DNA of 64,000 nt from Periweissella cryptocerci (GCF_004358325.1 NZ_CP037940.1:1426001-1490000), one strand, 5' to 3'. Shown: positions 45,117 to 54,279, counted from the first letter of the stretch. The notes: a model not told the origin generated them from the sequence alone. A program made the numbers and translations.

Positions 45117-45159
45117 GATATATACCTCGTAATAGATTATTGAGGATACATACTACGTG

Positions 45160-45204
45160 TATCTACCTGACAAATATGCTTCACTTAAATTCACCAGGTA
45201 GATA
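45160..45204. promoter_or_regulatory. Inverted repeat, candidate TetR operator
   Basis: TATCTACCTG (45160-45169) and CAGGTAGATA (45195-45204) are perfect complements 25 bases apart. Related TATCTA-type half-sites occur near 45232 and 45310. Located in the divergent promoter region of the efflux pump and the TetR gene. Confidence 0.6.
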
Positions 45205-45405
45205 TTTTTCGTCTGTTATTAAGCTACAAACTGTATCTATCTACAAAAATCATCATACACCCTCATTTTCAACATTACAACCATTTTGTGCGTTTTTAGC
45301 TACAAAACGTATCTTAATCACCAAATATCCACATACTCCGTGTTATAATCTAACATAGTACATAACCTGCACTACACCGAATTATATCCTGAAGGAGCTA
45401 AAATA

Positions 45406-46008
45406 ATGTCAGATAATATTACCGATAAAAAAAATACGACCCGGCGCTCTGGCGAGGCCCTCACCCGCGCAATTTATACCGCTGCGCTCGATATTTTGAA
45501 TACGGCTGGTTTTGAAAAAGTAACTTTTGCCAACGTTGCCCGCCAGGCTGAAACCGCCCGAACGGTACTATATAAGCGCTGGGATAGCCCCTTCGCCATG
45601 CTTTTCGACGCCGTCCAATATTTCTCACACGATGGTAGCGACGATGCTCCTGCGGTTGATTTTACCGGTCATACTTTGCGCGAAAATTTAATTAGTATCG
45701 TCAACCACTTTCACGTCTCGAATCCATTTATGCGGGCGTTATTATTTGAACTCGGTCGTAACAGTCCCGAAGTTCAAAAGATTTTTGAGGACATGCGCCA
45801 ACAAGAATTATTCTATATGGAACGCGTTCTGAGCCAAGCGCAACTTACAGGTGAAATCAAACACACCGTGACTGATTACGTCAAACTCATGCCGTTTAAC
45901 TTGGTGCTTTATCAGGCTATCATTAGCCAAACCGATCTCACACCAGGGTTTGGCATTGAATTAGTTGATAGTGTGGTATTACCCGCCATTATGGCACAAC
46001 AAAACTAA
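45406..46008 (+). CDS. TetR-family transcriptional regulator
   Basis: A 200-residue protein with an N-terminal TetR HTH (LTRAIYTAALDILNTAGFEK, then VTFANVARQAETARTVLYKR) and a helical ligand-binding domain. The C-terminal domain resembles the TetR_C_11-like group seen next to drug exporters. It probably represses the divergent DHA2 pump and itself. Ribosome binding site AAGGAG. Confidence 0.92.
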   Translation: MSDNITDKKNTTRRSGEALTRAIYTAALDILNTAGFEKVTFANVARQAETARTVLYKRWDSPFAMLFDAVQYFSHDGSDDAPAVDFTGHTLRENLISIVNHFHVSNPFMRALLFELGRNSPEVQKIFEDMRQQELFYMERVLSQAQLTGEIKHTVTDYVKLMPFNLVLYQAIISQTDLTPGFGIELVDSVVLPAIMAQQN

Positions 46009-46021
46009 GCCTGTTACACGC

Positions 46022-46068
46022 AACCTAAATAGCTCGATGTCTTTTGGCGACATCGGGCTATTTAGGTT
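46022..46068. terminator. Bidirectional terminator, repeated at 51.46 kb
   Basis: AACCTAAATAGCTCGATGTC pairs with GACATCGGGCTATTTAGGTT around TTTTGGC. The same hairpin core and its flank GGTTGGCTTAG recur at 51462, so the two copies bracket the whole signalling/ABC locus. Confidence 0.85.
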
Positions 46069-46089
46069 GGCTTAGAATGGTTTTAAAAC

Positions 46090-46815
46090 TCATATTAATT
46101 TCATGTAATGCTTGCTAGCCGGAACATTAATATTATCACTTAGATATAGGACTTTTTCTTTCGCATCAAAACGCTTTATTTTTTCTTTGTTAACCACTAT
46201 TCCCCTTTGAACTTGTACTAAAAATTCATTATCGGCTAAGAATAATTTCAAATCACCATTAATTTGTACTACTTCATCTTGTAGATGGAGCAGTAATTTG
46301 TGATCCCCATAATCCGTTTCTAAGTAAAAAAAACGATCTATATTTGCAGAATATTGGATTGAATTAATGAAATATATAAATTGCTGTTGCGTCTCGTGTG
46401 CCACAATCATATGTCTAGTCACAGCAGCCCCTAAATCATCACCAATACGCCGCTGAATCATTTCTTGACCCATTGACTTTATAATGTAATCTAAAATTTC
46501 AACCCGCGCTTCAAGCGCAGTCATAACTAGTTCATCATGCGACGTAATAAAAACAATAAATGCCTGACTATCCAATTCTCTAACTCTTACAGCTAAATCA
46601 ATGCCATTTATTTCTACGTCGTCATACTCAATATCCAAAAAATAAATGCCGCCGCTCACAACATTATTTTGAAGATATTCAATTACATCATAAGGAGTAT
46701 TTGTGTTACACGTAACATCCGCATCGTAAGCTTCAATCAACACTTTATTCCTTATATATTGTAAATATATCTTTGACAACTGCGGATTATCCTCACATAA
46801 AAAAATATCAACCAT
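46090..46815 (-). CDS. LytTR-family response regulator (AgrA/ComE type)
   Basis: A 241-residue protein with an N-terminal receiver domain (start VDIFLCEDNPQLSKIYLQYI with the acidic pocket; phospho-acceptor Asp in IYFLDIEYDD; Thr in FITSHDE; Lys in YIIKS) and a C-terminal LytTR DNA-binding domain. Members bind pairs of about 9-bp direct repeats upstream of bacteriocin or competence genes. It follows the histidine kinase gene by 10 bases. The direct repeats in the bacteriocin island are plausible targets. Confidence 0.93.
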   Translation of the reverse strand: MVDIFLCEDNPQLSKIYLQYIRNKVLIEAYDADVTCNTNTPYDVIEYLQNNVVSGGIYFLDIEYDDVEINGIDLAVRVRELDSQAFIVFITSHDELVMTALEARVEILDYIIKSMGQEMIQRRIGDDLGAAVTRHMIVAHETQQQFIYFINSIQYSANIDRFFYLETDYGDHKLLLHLQDEVVQINGDLKLFLADNEFLVQVQRGIVVNKEKIKRFDAKEKVLYLSDNINVPASKHYMKLI

Positions 46816-46825
46816 ATTAACCCCT

Positions 46826-48127
46826 CTATATGTTATTCATTTTAATTGTAAATCGACCGGCTTTTGTTGAAATACTAAATGAAGAATTGGGATATGCACT
46901 GAAAATTTTCTGAACATTAACCAAGCCCTGCCCTTCATGATTTTTCTTAGTTGTGTAACCTTTTGCCAAAATTTTCGTAGAATCAACCTTTGAATCCACC
47001 ACGTTACTAATAATTATTGAATTTCCACGATTAGTATTTAATAGAACTAGCTCAATCAATTGATTTTGTTCGCTCATAGTCTTCAAATTTTCTAACGCAT
47101 TATCCATCACATTTCCAATAATTCGTACAATATCAACAGCGTCTAATATTGTGTCAAATCCTTCATCCACACTAACTCGAACTGTAACATTATTTTGAAG
47201 CAGCTCACTAACTTTAGCCTGTAAAATTTCTTTTAAGATTACTGACCTAATTTTGCTTAATTCACCCCAAATGCTTAATCCAATAAAAGACTGACTAAGC
47301 GTTTTAATAGTCCCGTCTAAGTAATTTGTCAATTCTTCAACTTCTTCATCTACTGCCATTTGATGAGCAACAACAAGTATATTGTTCATGTCATGCTTCA
47401 ATGCTCTCGCTTGATTATTCGTATTACGCAGTAAAACATTGTATTTTTGGAGATAACGATACTCCACCTGTAATGACTCCGCATTGACAAACTCACTAGC
47501 AATAACATCCATTTTTCGAATGTAACTTAAAAGTGCCCCTATCAATATAAGTGAAACCGTAGTTGCTATTATTTCATATTTTTGTTGTATTCCATATATT
47601 TGGAGAACAATTACCAATCCAGAAATGATAATCATATATAATCGAATACTACTTACCGTAATATTTTCAATTTTTTTATCAAAAATAGCTCGCGTCACGT
47701 TTGTCAAATTAAGAATTTTTTTGAACCACACTGCAACCCCAATACCAATTATTAACGCAATAACGTTTGTTGCTAGCACAAACTCAATGTTATTTCTCAC
47801 GTATTTTCCTGTCATCATTAGCGTAATGACATCACCAACCATCGAAGACATTAGCAAAATCACGAATGAAAGATAATAGCCAATCTCAATTACCCTAGCA
47901 TTTTTTAAATTTTTTGTTATTAAAACACAGACCAATAAATAGAAATAATAAAATAAGGTAGATTCTCCCGTTAGTAACGGAGAAACAACCCAGAACCCTA
48001 AATTTACCACATGAATTAATCGACTATGTCGTATATACCGCCAATTAAAAATATACACTACAACAAGCAATACAAAATTATTGAGGTACTCATTGGCAAA
48101 TAAATTCCCCACAGAAATATAATTCAT
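46826..48127 (-). CDS. HPK10-type peptide-sensing histidine kinase (AgrC/ComD type)
   Basis: A 433-residue protein with about six to seven N-terminal membrane segments (to about residue 205), a short coiled coil, the phospho-acceptor region RALKHDMNNILVVAHQ (His near 245), the N-box DNALENL, and a GHKL ATPase end with KNHEGQGLVNVQKI. Such kinases sense secreted peptides. The ATG overlaps the stop codon of a 47-codon ORF (ATGA), pointing to that ORF as the signal peptide gene. The response regulator gene follows. Confidence 0.92.
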   Translation of the reverse strand: MNYISVGNLFANEYLNNFVLLVVVYIFNWRYIRHSRLIHVVNLGFWVVSPLLTGESTLFYYFYLLVCVLITKNLKNARVIEIGYYLSFVILLMSSMVGDVITLMMTGKYVRNNIEFVLATNVIALIIGIGVAVWFKKILNLTNVTRAIFDKKIENITVSSIRLYMIIISGLVIVLQIYGIQQKYEIIATTVSLILIGALLSYIRKMDVIASEFVNAESLQVEYRYLQKYNVLLRNTNNQARALKHDMNNILVVAHQMAVDEEVEELTNYLDGTIKTLSQSFIGLSIWGELSKIRSVILKEILQAKVSELLQNNVTVRVSVDEGFDTILDAVDIVRIIGNVMDNALENLKTMSEQNQLIELVLLNTNRGNSIIISNVVDSKVDSTKILAKGYTTKKNHEGQGLVNVQKIFSAYPNSSFSISTKAGRFTIKMNNI

Positions 48128-48267
48128 CCGAATAGAATTTTCCAGATGCTTTTTTTAGTTGTACTTGAATTTGCGGCAAAAGCCGAAACATTTTGGCTAT
48201 CGGCAGATACTACCGCTGTTTTACCCATTGCAATACTGGCTGTAGTCCCCACCAGCAAACCAACCAT
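48124..48267 (-). CDS. Small ORF coupled to the kinase gene, candidate pheromone precursor
   Basis: 47 codons: MVGLLVGTTASIAMGKTAVV, then SADSQNVSAFAANSSTTKKS, then IWKILFG. The N-terminal half looks like the hydrophobic core of a Sec signal peptide with small residues near SA or FAA for cleavage; the C-terminus is basic and aromatic. The stop codon shares ATGA with the kinase start. No good ribosome binding site precedes the ATG. An overlapping frame just upstream encodes a basic stretch (KHNTAKFIRNG) that would make a complete signal peptide if one base were removed from AGAAATGG, so the gene may be frameshifted. No AgrB-like processing enzyme is present. Confidence 0.5.
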   Translation of the reverse strand: MVGLLVGTTASIAMGKTAVVSADSQNVSAFAANSSTTKKSIWKILFG

Positions 48268-48360
48268 TTCTAATAAATTTAGCGGTATTGTGTTTCAAAA
48301 AAGCTGGCTTGTTATAATTCTATCATTAATTGAATTAAGATAGGTTTTTTCTTATATTAT

Positions 48361-49254
48361 TTATCCTAGGTTAACCTCATGTCGAAAAATTTCATCTAAA
48401 CTTGGATAATGTTGATCAAACACTGGTACATAACCCGTTGAAACCACCTTATCATAAATTAATTTCCCAACTTCTTCATTGGCTAACTTTAAATTTGCGA
48501 CACCTTGGTTATCAATCGTACATTCAAGCACGCTTTTATATTGCTTTAATAGCGCAATATCTTTATACCCATCAATCCGTAATTCCAAGCGACCGTACTT
48601 TTTTTGTATCTCATCCGGACGTCCATCTAAAACAGTTTTACCATTCTTAAGCATTATAATTTTGTCAGATATATGCTCCACGTTTGCCATGTTATGGTCA
48701 GAAAATATTATCATTGTTCCTTCATCTCGTAAGCGGAGCACTTCATTCATTAATAATTCAACATTCACTGGATCTAATCCCGAAAATGGCTCATCCAATA
48801 TAAGTAACTTAGGATGTGCAAACATACTCACAATTAATTGCACTTTTTGCGCATTTCCTTTTGACAACGACTCCACCCGATCGGTCATTTTTCCAACAAC
48901 ATTTAATCGATCCATCCAAATTTTTAATTCATGCCTTACTTCCGCTCTTTTCATTCCGTGTAATGCACCAAAGTAAATCATTTGGCTTTCAATACTTTCT
49001 TTCTGGTACAACCCTCGCTCTTCTGGCATAAAGCTAATTTCTCTATAATTTTTTTCAGTTAGCTTATTATTATTCCATAAAATTTCACCCGAACTGGGCT
49101 GAATAAAATTGAGAATCGTCCGAAATGTTGTCGATTTTCCCGCGCCATTCTGGCCAATAAGGCCTAAAATCTCGTCTTCTTTCAGCGAAAAGGATAAATT
49201 TAATAACGCTTGTTTATTACCAAATTGTTTACTAACGTTTTTTAACTCAATCAT
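48361..49254 (-). CDS. ABC transporter ATP-binding protein (NatA/bacteriocin-immunity type)
   Basis: A 297-residue ATPase: Walker A GQNGAGKST (about residues 38-46), signature VESLSKGNAQKVQL (LSKGN variant), Walker B LLILDEPFSGLD, and a C-terminal extension typical of DUF4162-containing ATPases. ATG at 49254 was chosen because GGGGTGG precedes it. It works with the two permeases encoded upstream and is followed by the signalling genes. Likely roles are self-protection or export of a peptide. The operon is bracketed by two copies of one terminator. Confidence 0.9.
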   Translation of the reverse strand: MIELKNVSKQFGNKQALLNLSFSLKEDEILGLIGQNGAGKSTTFRTILNFIQPSSGEILWNNNKLTEKNYREISFMPEERGLYQKESIESQMIYFGALHGMKRAEVRHELKIWMDRLNVVGKMTDRVESLSKGNAQKVQLIVSMFAHPKLLILDEPFSGLDPVNVELLMNEVLRLRDEGTMIIFSDHNMANVEHISDKIIMLKNGKTVLDGRPDEIQKKYGRLELRIDGYKDIALLKQYKSVLECTIDNQGVANLKLANEEVGKLIYDKVVSTGYVPVFDQHYPSLDEIFRHEVNLG

Positions 49255-49435
49255 CGTAACCACCCCATATATTGCCTACGTATTTGTTTTATTAATTTAT
49301 AATCCATATAAAAATTAATAAGAAATTCGGCTGAAATTTCATATTGTGCTGTTTAGTTAATATCCAATAAACGACAATAAACAGTACTAGCTAACCCGTA
49401 TACATCGTCTATACCCCTTCATTATCAACCTCTTT

Positions 49436-50332
49436 TCACTCAGTAGTATCATGTGCAATAATTTTCAATTCATTATTAAATGCTTGCATATAAGGGCTGC
49501 TTGTTTTCTTGCTTAAATAAGCTATCTTATATTGCTTCGGGAGCATCCATACTATAAGAAAAACCGCCTCTAGTAGATTAATCATTAATGCAATCCAGGC
49601 AAATACATAATCTATCTCCCCATCTACTAAACTTGTTGGTAAGCAAATTGGCCCTACTAACGGCGAAAGCAAGCATACTTTATAGAACCACCCCATACCC
49701 GCTTCACTCCAAGCTGACATTGGCATCAGCGCTAACGAAATCGCCATTCCGATTGCTAACACAAAAGGAAATATCGATCCTTGAACCTGCTTTTTTTGAC
49801 TGACATACATTCCAACTTCGGTTCCTGCTTCAATTAGCCAAAGCATCGCACCTAGAATATCCACTACTAGAAACATCACCTTTGGAGCGCTCAATTCTTG
49901 TACCACTTTTTGAAAAACTAACAATTTTGGCGTGAATATAAATATCAATTTGAAAGACACTAAATAAATTCCTGTATTGATTAATAACAGACCAATAACC
50001 CCCGTTATTTTTCCAAAAAGCTGAGCCTTCGTGGAACTAAATGATAAAATTAATTCCATTAACTTTGATGTTTTCTCTTCTGAAATTTCTACTGCACTAA
50101 TATTGCAATACATATAACTCATAATCAGCAGATAAAAAGCAAGCATGCCATTAGTAAGCGTTATTATATCTTGGTGGGATAAACTTCCCTTCGACGATCC
50201 TTGTGTAACTAACATTCCAACTATGATTATCACGATTGGCAAAAGCATTGCTTGCCAAAAAAATGGCTTTTTAAGCCACTTAGTTATCGTCCGTTGTGCC
50301 ACAATTAAAATTTGCGTTCTATTATTAGGCAT
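49436..50332 (-). CDS. ABC-2 type permease (NatB-like), second subunit
   Basis: A 298-residue protein with about six membrane segments; the region ISEEKTSKLMELILSFSSTK near residue 85 is the characteristic cytoplasmic coupling motif of NatB/YhaP-type permeases, followed by AQLFGKITGVIGLLLIN. It follows the first permease by 15 bases and should form a heterodimer with it. Confidence 0.85.
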   Translation of the reverse strand: MPNNRTQILIVAQRTITKWLKKPFFWQAMLLPIVIIIVGMLVTQGSSKGSLSHQDIITLTNGMLAFYLLIMSYMYCNISAVEISEEKTSKLMELILSFSSTKAQLFGKITGVIGLLLINTGIYLVSFKLIFIFTPKLLVFQKVVQELSAPKVMFLVVDILGAMLWLIEAGTEVGMYVSQKKQVQGSIFPFVLAIGMAISLALMPMSAWSEAGMGWFYKVCLLSPLVGPICLPTSLVDGEIDYVFAWIALMINLLEAVFLIVWMLPKQYKIAYLSKKTSSPYMQAFNNELKIIAHDTTE

Positions 50333-50347
50333 CTTATACTCCTTATC

Positions 50348-51166
50348 TCAATGCTTGCTAAGAATGTGTACGCTGTAATACCGAATAACATACTTCAAGC
50401 TAAGCGACAAAATTACTATGTGAATTCCATACATTACTACAGCCATATACCATTTGACAGAAATAGTACTGCCTATAAAAATGTCACCAATGCCTGGAAT
50501 AATCATACTAATGTATTGAAAAAACAAATTATTAGCTACATTAGATTTAATTAAGCTTGTGGCAAATACTACAATTACCATAGCCACAACAACCGAATCC
50601 CATGTAGTTTTACTAAGTTGTTCCTCATCACGATAATTTGCAGAACGCCAAATTGACAACACTAGCGTGAACCCAACCGTAAGCAGTATTGACATCGTTA
50701 AATTAATTACTTGCCAGCCAGCGTAATAATGAATTAGATTTCTAATAATTTGTGAATGTAAATATTTATCAACCCACAATAAGACAACAAAAGTACTCAA
50801 TAAATTACCGCAAACTAGTAAAAGTGTTGCATAAAATTTACCCAATACCTGGGCCTTAAAACCCGTTTGTGCAATTAATAATTCTGACAACTTCGATGTT
50901 TTATCTTCAACAATACTCGCTGCAATCATCCCCATGTACGGGATAATCAACATAACTGTAAGCAATGGTGCCATGATTTGTGGTAAAAATTTACTTGCAA
51001 ATGCTATTCCAACATCAGAGTCACCATACTTAATCACTACATATGAAACCAGTAACAACATGCTCGTTATTGGCCATAGTGCTGAAGTCCAAAAAGCGGA
51101 CGTTTTTATCTGTTCCTTAATACTATGTTGCGCAATAACCCGCGTCCTCTTAAAATCAAACACCAT
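50348..51166 (-). CDS. ABC-2 type permease (NatB-like), first subunit
   Basis: A 272-residue protein with about six membrane segments and the same coupling motif (IVEDKTSKLSELLIAQTGFK) as its neighbour, so the two are paralogues. It begins the ABC operon just downstream of a hairpin terminator, with AGGAGAAA before the ATG. Sodium or peptide efflux is possible; the kinase/regulator pair downstream argues for an antimicrobial peptide or pheromone. Confidence 0.85.
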   Translation of the reverse strand: MVFDFKRTRVIAQHSIKEQIKTSAFWTSALWPITSMLLLVSYVVIKYGDSDVGIAFASKFLPQIMAPLLTVMLIIPYMGMIAASIVEDKTSKLSELLIAQTGFKAQVLGKFYATLLLVCGNLLSTFVVLLWVDKYLHSQIIRNLIHYYAGWQVINLTMSILLTVGFTLVLSIWRSANYRDEEQLSKTTWDSVVVAMVIVVFATSLIKSNVANNLFFQYISMIIPGIGDIFIGSTISVKWYMAVVMYGIHIVILSLSLKYVIRYYSVHILSKH

Positions 51167-51180
51167 ATCTTTTTCTCCTA

Positions 51181-51210
51181 AAAAACCCGCATACGTAGTT
51201 GTATGCGGAT
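51181..51210 (-). terminator. Hairpin terminator upstream of the ABC operon
   Basis: CCGCATAC and GTATGCGG stem followed on the minus strand by a T run. It would end the transcript of the small ORF at 51241 or attenuate transcription into the ABC operon. Confidence 0.7.
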
Positions 51211-51240
51211 TTCATCACAATGCATTAGTTATGAAATGTA

Positions 51241-51366
51241 TTACTTCTTCTTTGTTGCTACATAAAGCCCCAAAGTACCAACAATTGTTTCCGCAAGTGG
51301 AATTGTTAAGGTTGATGTTGAATAACTTTCAACACCAACCCATGATACAACCAATTTACCAAACAA
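51241..51366 (-). CDS. Small hydrophobic ORF, doubtful
   Basis: From a TTG codon the minus strand encodes 41 residues: LFGKLVVSWVGVESYSTSTL, then TIPLAETIVGTLGLYVATKK and K. It has two hydrophobic stretches and a lysine tail, like small membrane peptides. The frame is open for only a few codons further upstream and no good ribosome binding site or ATG exists, so it may be a gene remnant. Its own terminator follows at 51210. Nothing else was seen in 51167-51542 apart from the repeated terminator. Confidence 0.28.
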   Translation of the reverse strand: MFGKLVVSWVGVESYSTSTLTIPLAETIVGTLGLYVATKKK

Positions 51367-51461
51367 AATGTTATTTTTCTTAAAACACCATTTCAGCTCT
51401 TAAAACCACCAAAATTCAATTTCAAGCAACGCGATAACCACTTTATTACACGGAAGCAAAA

Positions 51462-51498
51462 AAATAGCTCGATGTCTTTTGGCGACATCGGGCTATTT
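51462..51498. terminator. Second copy of the 46.02 kb terminator
   Basis: AAATAGCTCGATGTC and GACATCGGGCTATTT around TTTTGGC, with the same right flank (AGGTTGGCTTAG). It probably terminates the LCP gene on the minus strand or marks the edge of an inserted segment. Confidence 0.8.
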
Positions 51499-51542
51499 AG
51501 GTTGGCTTAGGACGAGTCCCTCAGCCGATTTGAAGTTAGTTT

Positions 51543-52679
51543 TTAATTTCCGCCACCAACAGTTGGGAACTCGGGAATTTGCACGCCGTTTGTTACTTGA
51601 CCCGCAAAACGGTTACCAGTTGGTTTAGCTTGTAAGCCTAAGCTTTTACGTAAAATATTAGTGGCTTCTTGACGGTTACCATCAGGAATCACTTGGAATG
51701 ATTGGCCATTGTACATGTAGCCAACCCCTTGCATGTGTTCAGACTTAATTGTCTTAGTTGCGACACGATACTTAGAAGCCATCGTCATCAAATCGTTGAA
51801 TGACAAGTTGGTTTGCACATTCTTTGACATTGATTCAAAGAACCCAGGGGTCAACAAGTTTGCCAAATCATCAGCTTGCTTAGCTAATGCCGTTAAGACC
51901 AAACGTTGACGCTTTTGACGACCGTAGTCACCCAATGGGTCAGTATAACGCATCCGTGAGAAGGCCAACGCTGCAGCCCCATTCATGACAGTGTGTGGCT
52001 TGAAGTTCTTGCCATCTGGTGCATACTTATATTCGGTCTTACCCTTGTAGAACTTGTACGTGTTAGGTTTCTTATTATTTGGTTTGTATGTGAACGTAAG
52101 TGGTGATTTAACGGTCACACCACCAACTTTATCAACCATCGTTTGCAAACCACCCATGTTGATCAACGCGTAGAAATCAATTGGCACGTTCAAGAAATCT
52201 TGCAACGTTTTAATTGTTGTTTCAGGGTGTCCCTTCCCATCAGTTGTTGGGAATTCATAGGCGGCATTAATCTTCATTGGGAAAGTTTGTTCAAACCCAG
52301 GAATTGAGACCATTGAGTCACGGGGAATTGATTCCAACGTTGTGGTCTTCGTTTTAGGGTTAACAGTCGCAATCATCACTGAGTCTGTCCGACCTGTGTA
52401 GCTGCGATCCAATGAACCGGTATCAGTCCCTAACAAGAGAATCGAAATGGGCTTACCGTCCTTCAAAACTTGTGAAACATCACGAGCTGGTTTGAAATTA
52501 GGATCAAGTGGGTTATACGTATCTTTCAAAGCCACCTTGGCATTGTGATATGTATACGCTCCATACGCTCCGGCAGCTACGAGTAATGCAACAATGACTG
52601 CAATAATAATTTTCATTTTTGATTTTTTGTGTTTTTTTGGTTTATCCGCATCACGGCGAGTTCGTGTTTGATTATCCAT
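51543..52679 (-). CDS. LytR-CpsA-Psr (LCP) family cell wall polymer transferase
   Basis: A 378-residue protein: basic cytosolic start, one membrane anchor (about residues 24-45), then the LCP domain with ISILLLGTDTGSLDRSYTGR, TDSVMIATVNPKTK, SIPRDSMVSIPG and the later ALAFSRMRYTDPLGDYGRQK, RQRLV motifs. The Asp and Arg residues that bind the lipid-linked polymer pyrophosphate are present. It attaches teichoic acid or polysaccharide to peptidoglycan at the outer face of the membrane. Confidence 0.92.
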   Translation of the reverse strand: MDNQTRTRRDADKPKKHKKSKMKIIIAVIVALLVAAGAYGAYTYHNAKVALKDTYNPLDPNFKPARDVSQVLKDGKPISILLLGTDTGSLDRSYTGRTDSVMIATVNPKTKTTTLESIPRDSMVSIPGFEQTFPMKINAAYEFPTTDGKGHPETTIKTLQDFLNVPIDFYALINMGGLQTMVDKVGGVTVKSPLTFTYKPNNKKPNTYKFYKGKTEYKYAPDGKNFKPHTVMNGAAALAFSRMRYTDPLGDYGRQKRQRLVLTALAKQADDLANLLTPGFFESMSKNVQTNLSFNDLMTMASKYRVATKTIKSEHMQGVGYMYNGQSFQVIPDGNRQEATNILRKSLGLQAKPTGNRFAGQVTNGVQIPEFPTVGGGN

Positions 52680-52938
52680 TATTTATTTCCCCAACATTTT
52701 GTATTTAGACTAACGAACGAATTATAGCCCGTTCTGTGCTATGTTTCAAAGAAATGGTGCTAAAATCACGCAAATTACTAAATTCTTAATTATTCAACAT
52801 CGCTAGAAAGCTGTGCTGGAGCAAAAATTCTAAGCCTCCAATTAACAATTTTTCCTAGTACCATATATCGTTTATTTTTTTAGTTACACAATCCGTCACA
52901 AATGCTAAAGTAATTATACTAACACGATAGGAATGCAA

Positions 52939-53463
52939 ATGGCTAAAACACAGCAAACTAAAAACCTCGAAAAATGGCTCTGGCAGAATAAAGCTACCAA
53001 GCACAGTACTTGGGGCGTATATGAAGTAACCTTTGGTGATCGTGACTTACGCAAAAAGGATGGTTTTCGCGAACGGGTTGACTTCATGACGGCCGAAAAC
53101 TCTGCCAAAGGTATGGTTTTCCGGACATATGAATTAAAAATTTCGCTTGAAGATTTTCGCACGAAGGCGGCTAAATCCTTTGTCGGTGACTACGGTTATT
53201 TTGTCATGCCCTATGCTGTCTGGCAAGTAATTCCAGTCGCCGAACTGCAACCGTACTACGACCAAGGTATTGGTGTGATTACCCCTGATGCGCCCGATGG
53301 CAAAGTTGGCGTCATCAAAGCCAAACACTTAAAGGCTGCTAACCGCGAAGCCCAAGGGTTACCACTTTATTCCACCCAAGATTTAATGGAAACGATGATG
53401 AAATCCGCCGTCCGTGAACAGAATAAATTATACAAATTAAAAGGTCGTGGCTATTGGGAATAA
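52939..53463 (+). CDS. Hypothetical protein, possible PD-(D/E)XK-like fold
   Basis: A 174-residue soluble protein. VYEVTFG, RVDFMTA, RTYELKISLEDF and GYFVMPYAVW follow the order of strands in restriction-endonuclease-like nucleases, where VDF and ELK would supply the Asp and Glu-x-Lys catalytic residues; this is tentative. ATG at 52939 is preceded by AGGAATGC. It stands alone between the LCP gene and a terminator and may be a small phage-type nuclease-like protein. Confidence 0.55.
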   Translation: MAKTQQTKNLEKWLWQNKATKHSTWGVYEVTFGDRDLRKKDGFRERVDFMTAENSAKGMVFRTYELKISLEDFRTKAAKSFVGDYGYFVMPYAVWQVIPVAELQPYYDQGIGVITPDAPDGKVGVIKAKHLKAANREAQGLPLYSTQDLMETMMKSAVREQNKLYKLKGRGYWE

Positions 53464-53520
53464 CATTCTTCCACACTACAAAAAGGGGCTGGGACAAAAC
53501 CTAGTGCCAAAAAACTAAAT

Positions 53521-53559
53521 GAGCCTCAAGATTTCGATTTTTGAAATCTTGAGGCTCAT
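53521..53559 (+). terminator. Strong terminator after the hypothetical gene
   Basis: Perfect stem GAGCCTCAAGATTTC with its complement, followed by TTTTT. The upstream AAAAAGGGGCTGGGAC is the left member of an inverted pair around the GNAT gene. Confidence 0.9.
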
Positions 53560-53615
53560 TTTTCTATATAAGCTAGGAGAAGAGTTTTTTCGTTTTTTGA
53601 CTTACATATTCGAAC

Positions 53616-54095
53616 TCATTCAAATTTTGAGGAGTTATTTACAATAAAAATCTCCAGCTCATTATTTTTTTCAATAAATCCATGTTCTTTGTATAATGCT
53701 AGTCCATTGTCACTACTACTTAACCATAATCTATTGATTTGATTTTGCTTGGCATATTCCTTCATCTCACTTAAAAGTTGTGACGCAATACCTTGCTTTC
53801 GATAATTTGAACAAGTATAGATATTTAAAATATAGCCTTCTTTTCCTGTCAAATTTTCTTGGTATGGAATGCGATTAAATAAACATAAGGAACTTGAAGC
53901 AATGATTTTATTTTCAATTATTACGCCCCAACAAATTAAATCTTTATTTATATGTGATAAGTAAAATTCTTTCGTTGTATTTTCTAATTTCTGTGTATCT
54001 TCAAGAGATGTAATTTCATTTAATTCTTCAAACAACTGCTTTCTTAGCTGCCAAAAATCATTTACTGATTTTTCATCCATCCTAATAATTTTCAT
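53616..54095 (-). CDS. GNAT-family N-acetyltransferase, AT-rich insert
   Basis: A 159-residue GNAT domain: VIIENKIIASSSLCLFN, the acetyl-CoA-binding motif YRKQGIASQLLSEM (R-x-x-G-x-A, about residues 97-110), and LYKEHGFIEK. Substrate unknown. Codon use is visibly more A/T-rich than in flanking cysK and the gene at 52939. It is bracketed by inverted copies of AAAAAGGGGCTGGGAC (53480 and 54242), suggesting later insertion. GGGGGGG-type ribosome binding site before the ATG. Confidence 0.88.
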   Translation of the reverse strand: MKIIRMDEKSVNDFWQLRKQLFEELNEITSLEDTQKLENTTKEFYLSHINKDLICWGVIIENKIIASSSLCLFNRIPYQENLTGKEGYILNIYTCSNYRKQGIASQLLSEMKEYAKQNQINRLWLSSSDNGLALYKEHGFIEKNNELEIFIVNNSSKFE

Positions 54096-54279
54096 TATCT
54101 ATTCCCCCCCGATGGTGACTTTACTTATTTTTTTCTCGTTCCAATCTACTATTAAAAATACGTTTCAAAGTATACGCCTCAGTATGCGGATTGTCCAAGC
54201 ACCCAGACAAAATATTTACCTAAAGTGCGGGTCTGAGTTATGTCCCAGCCCCTTTTTAATTTTATTTCAATTACTTAAC

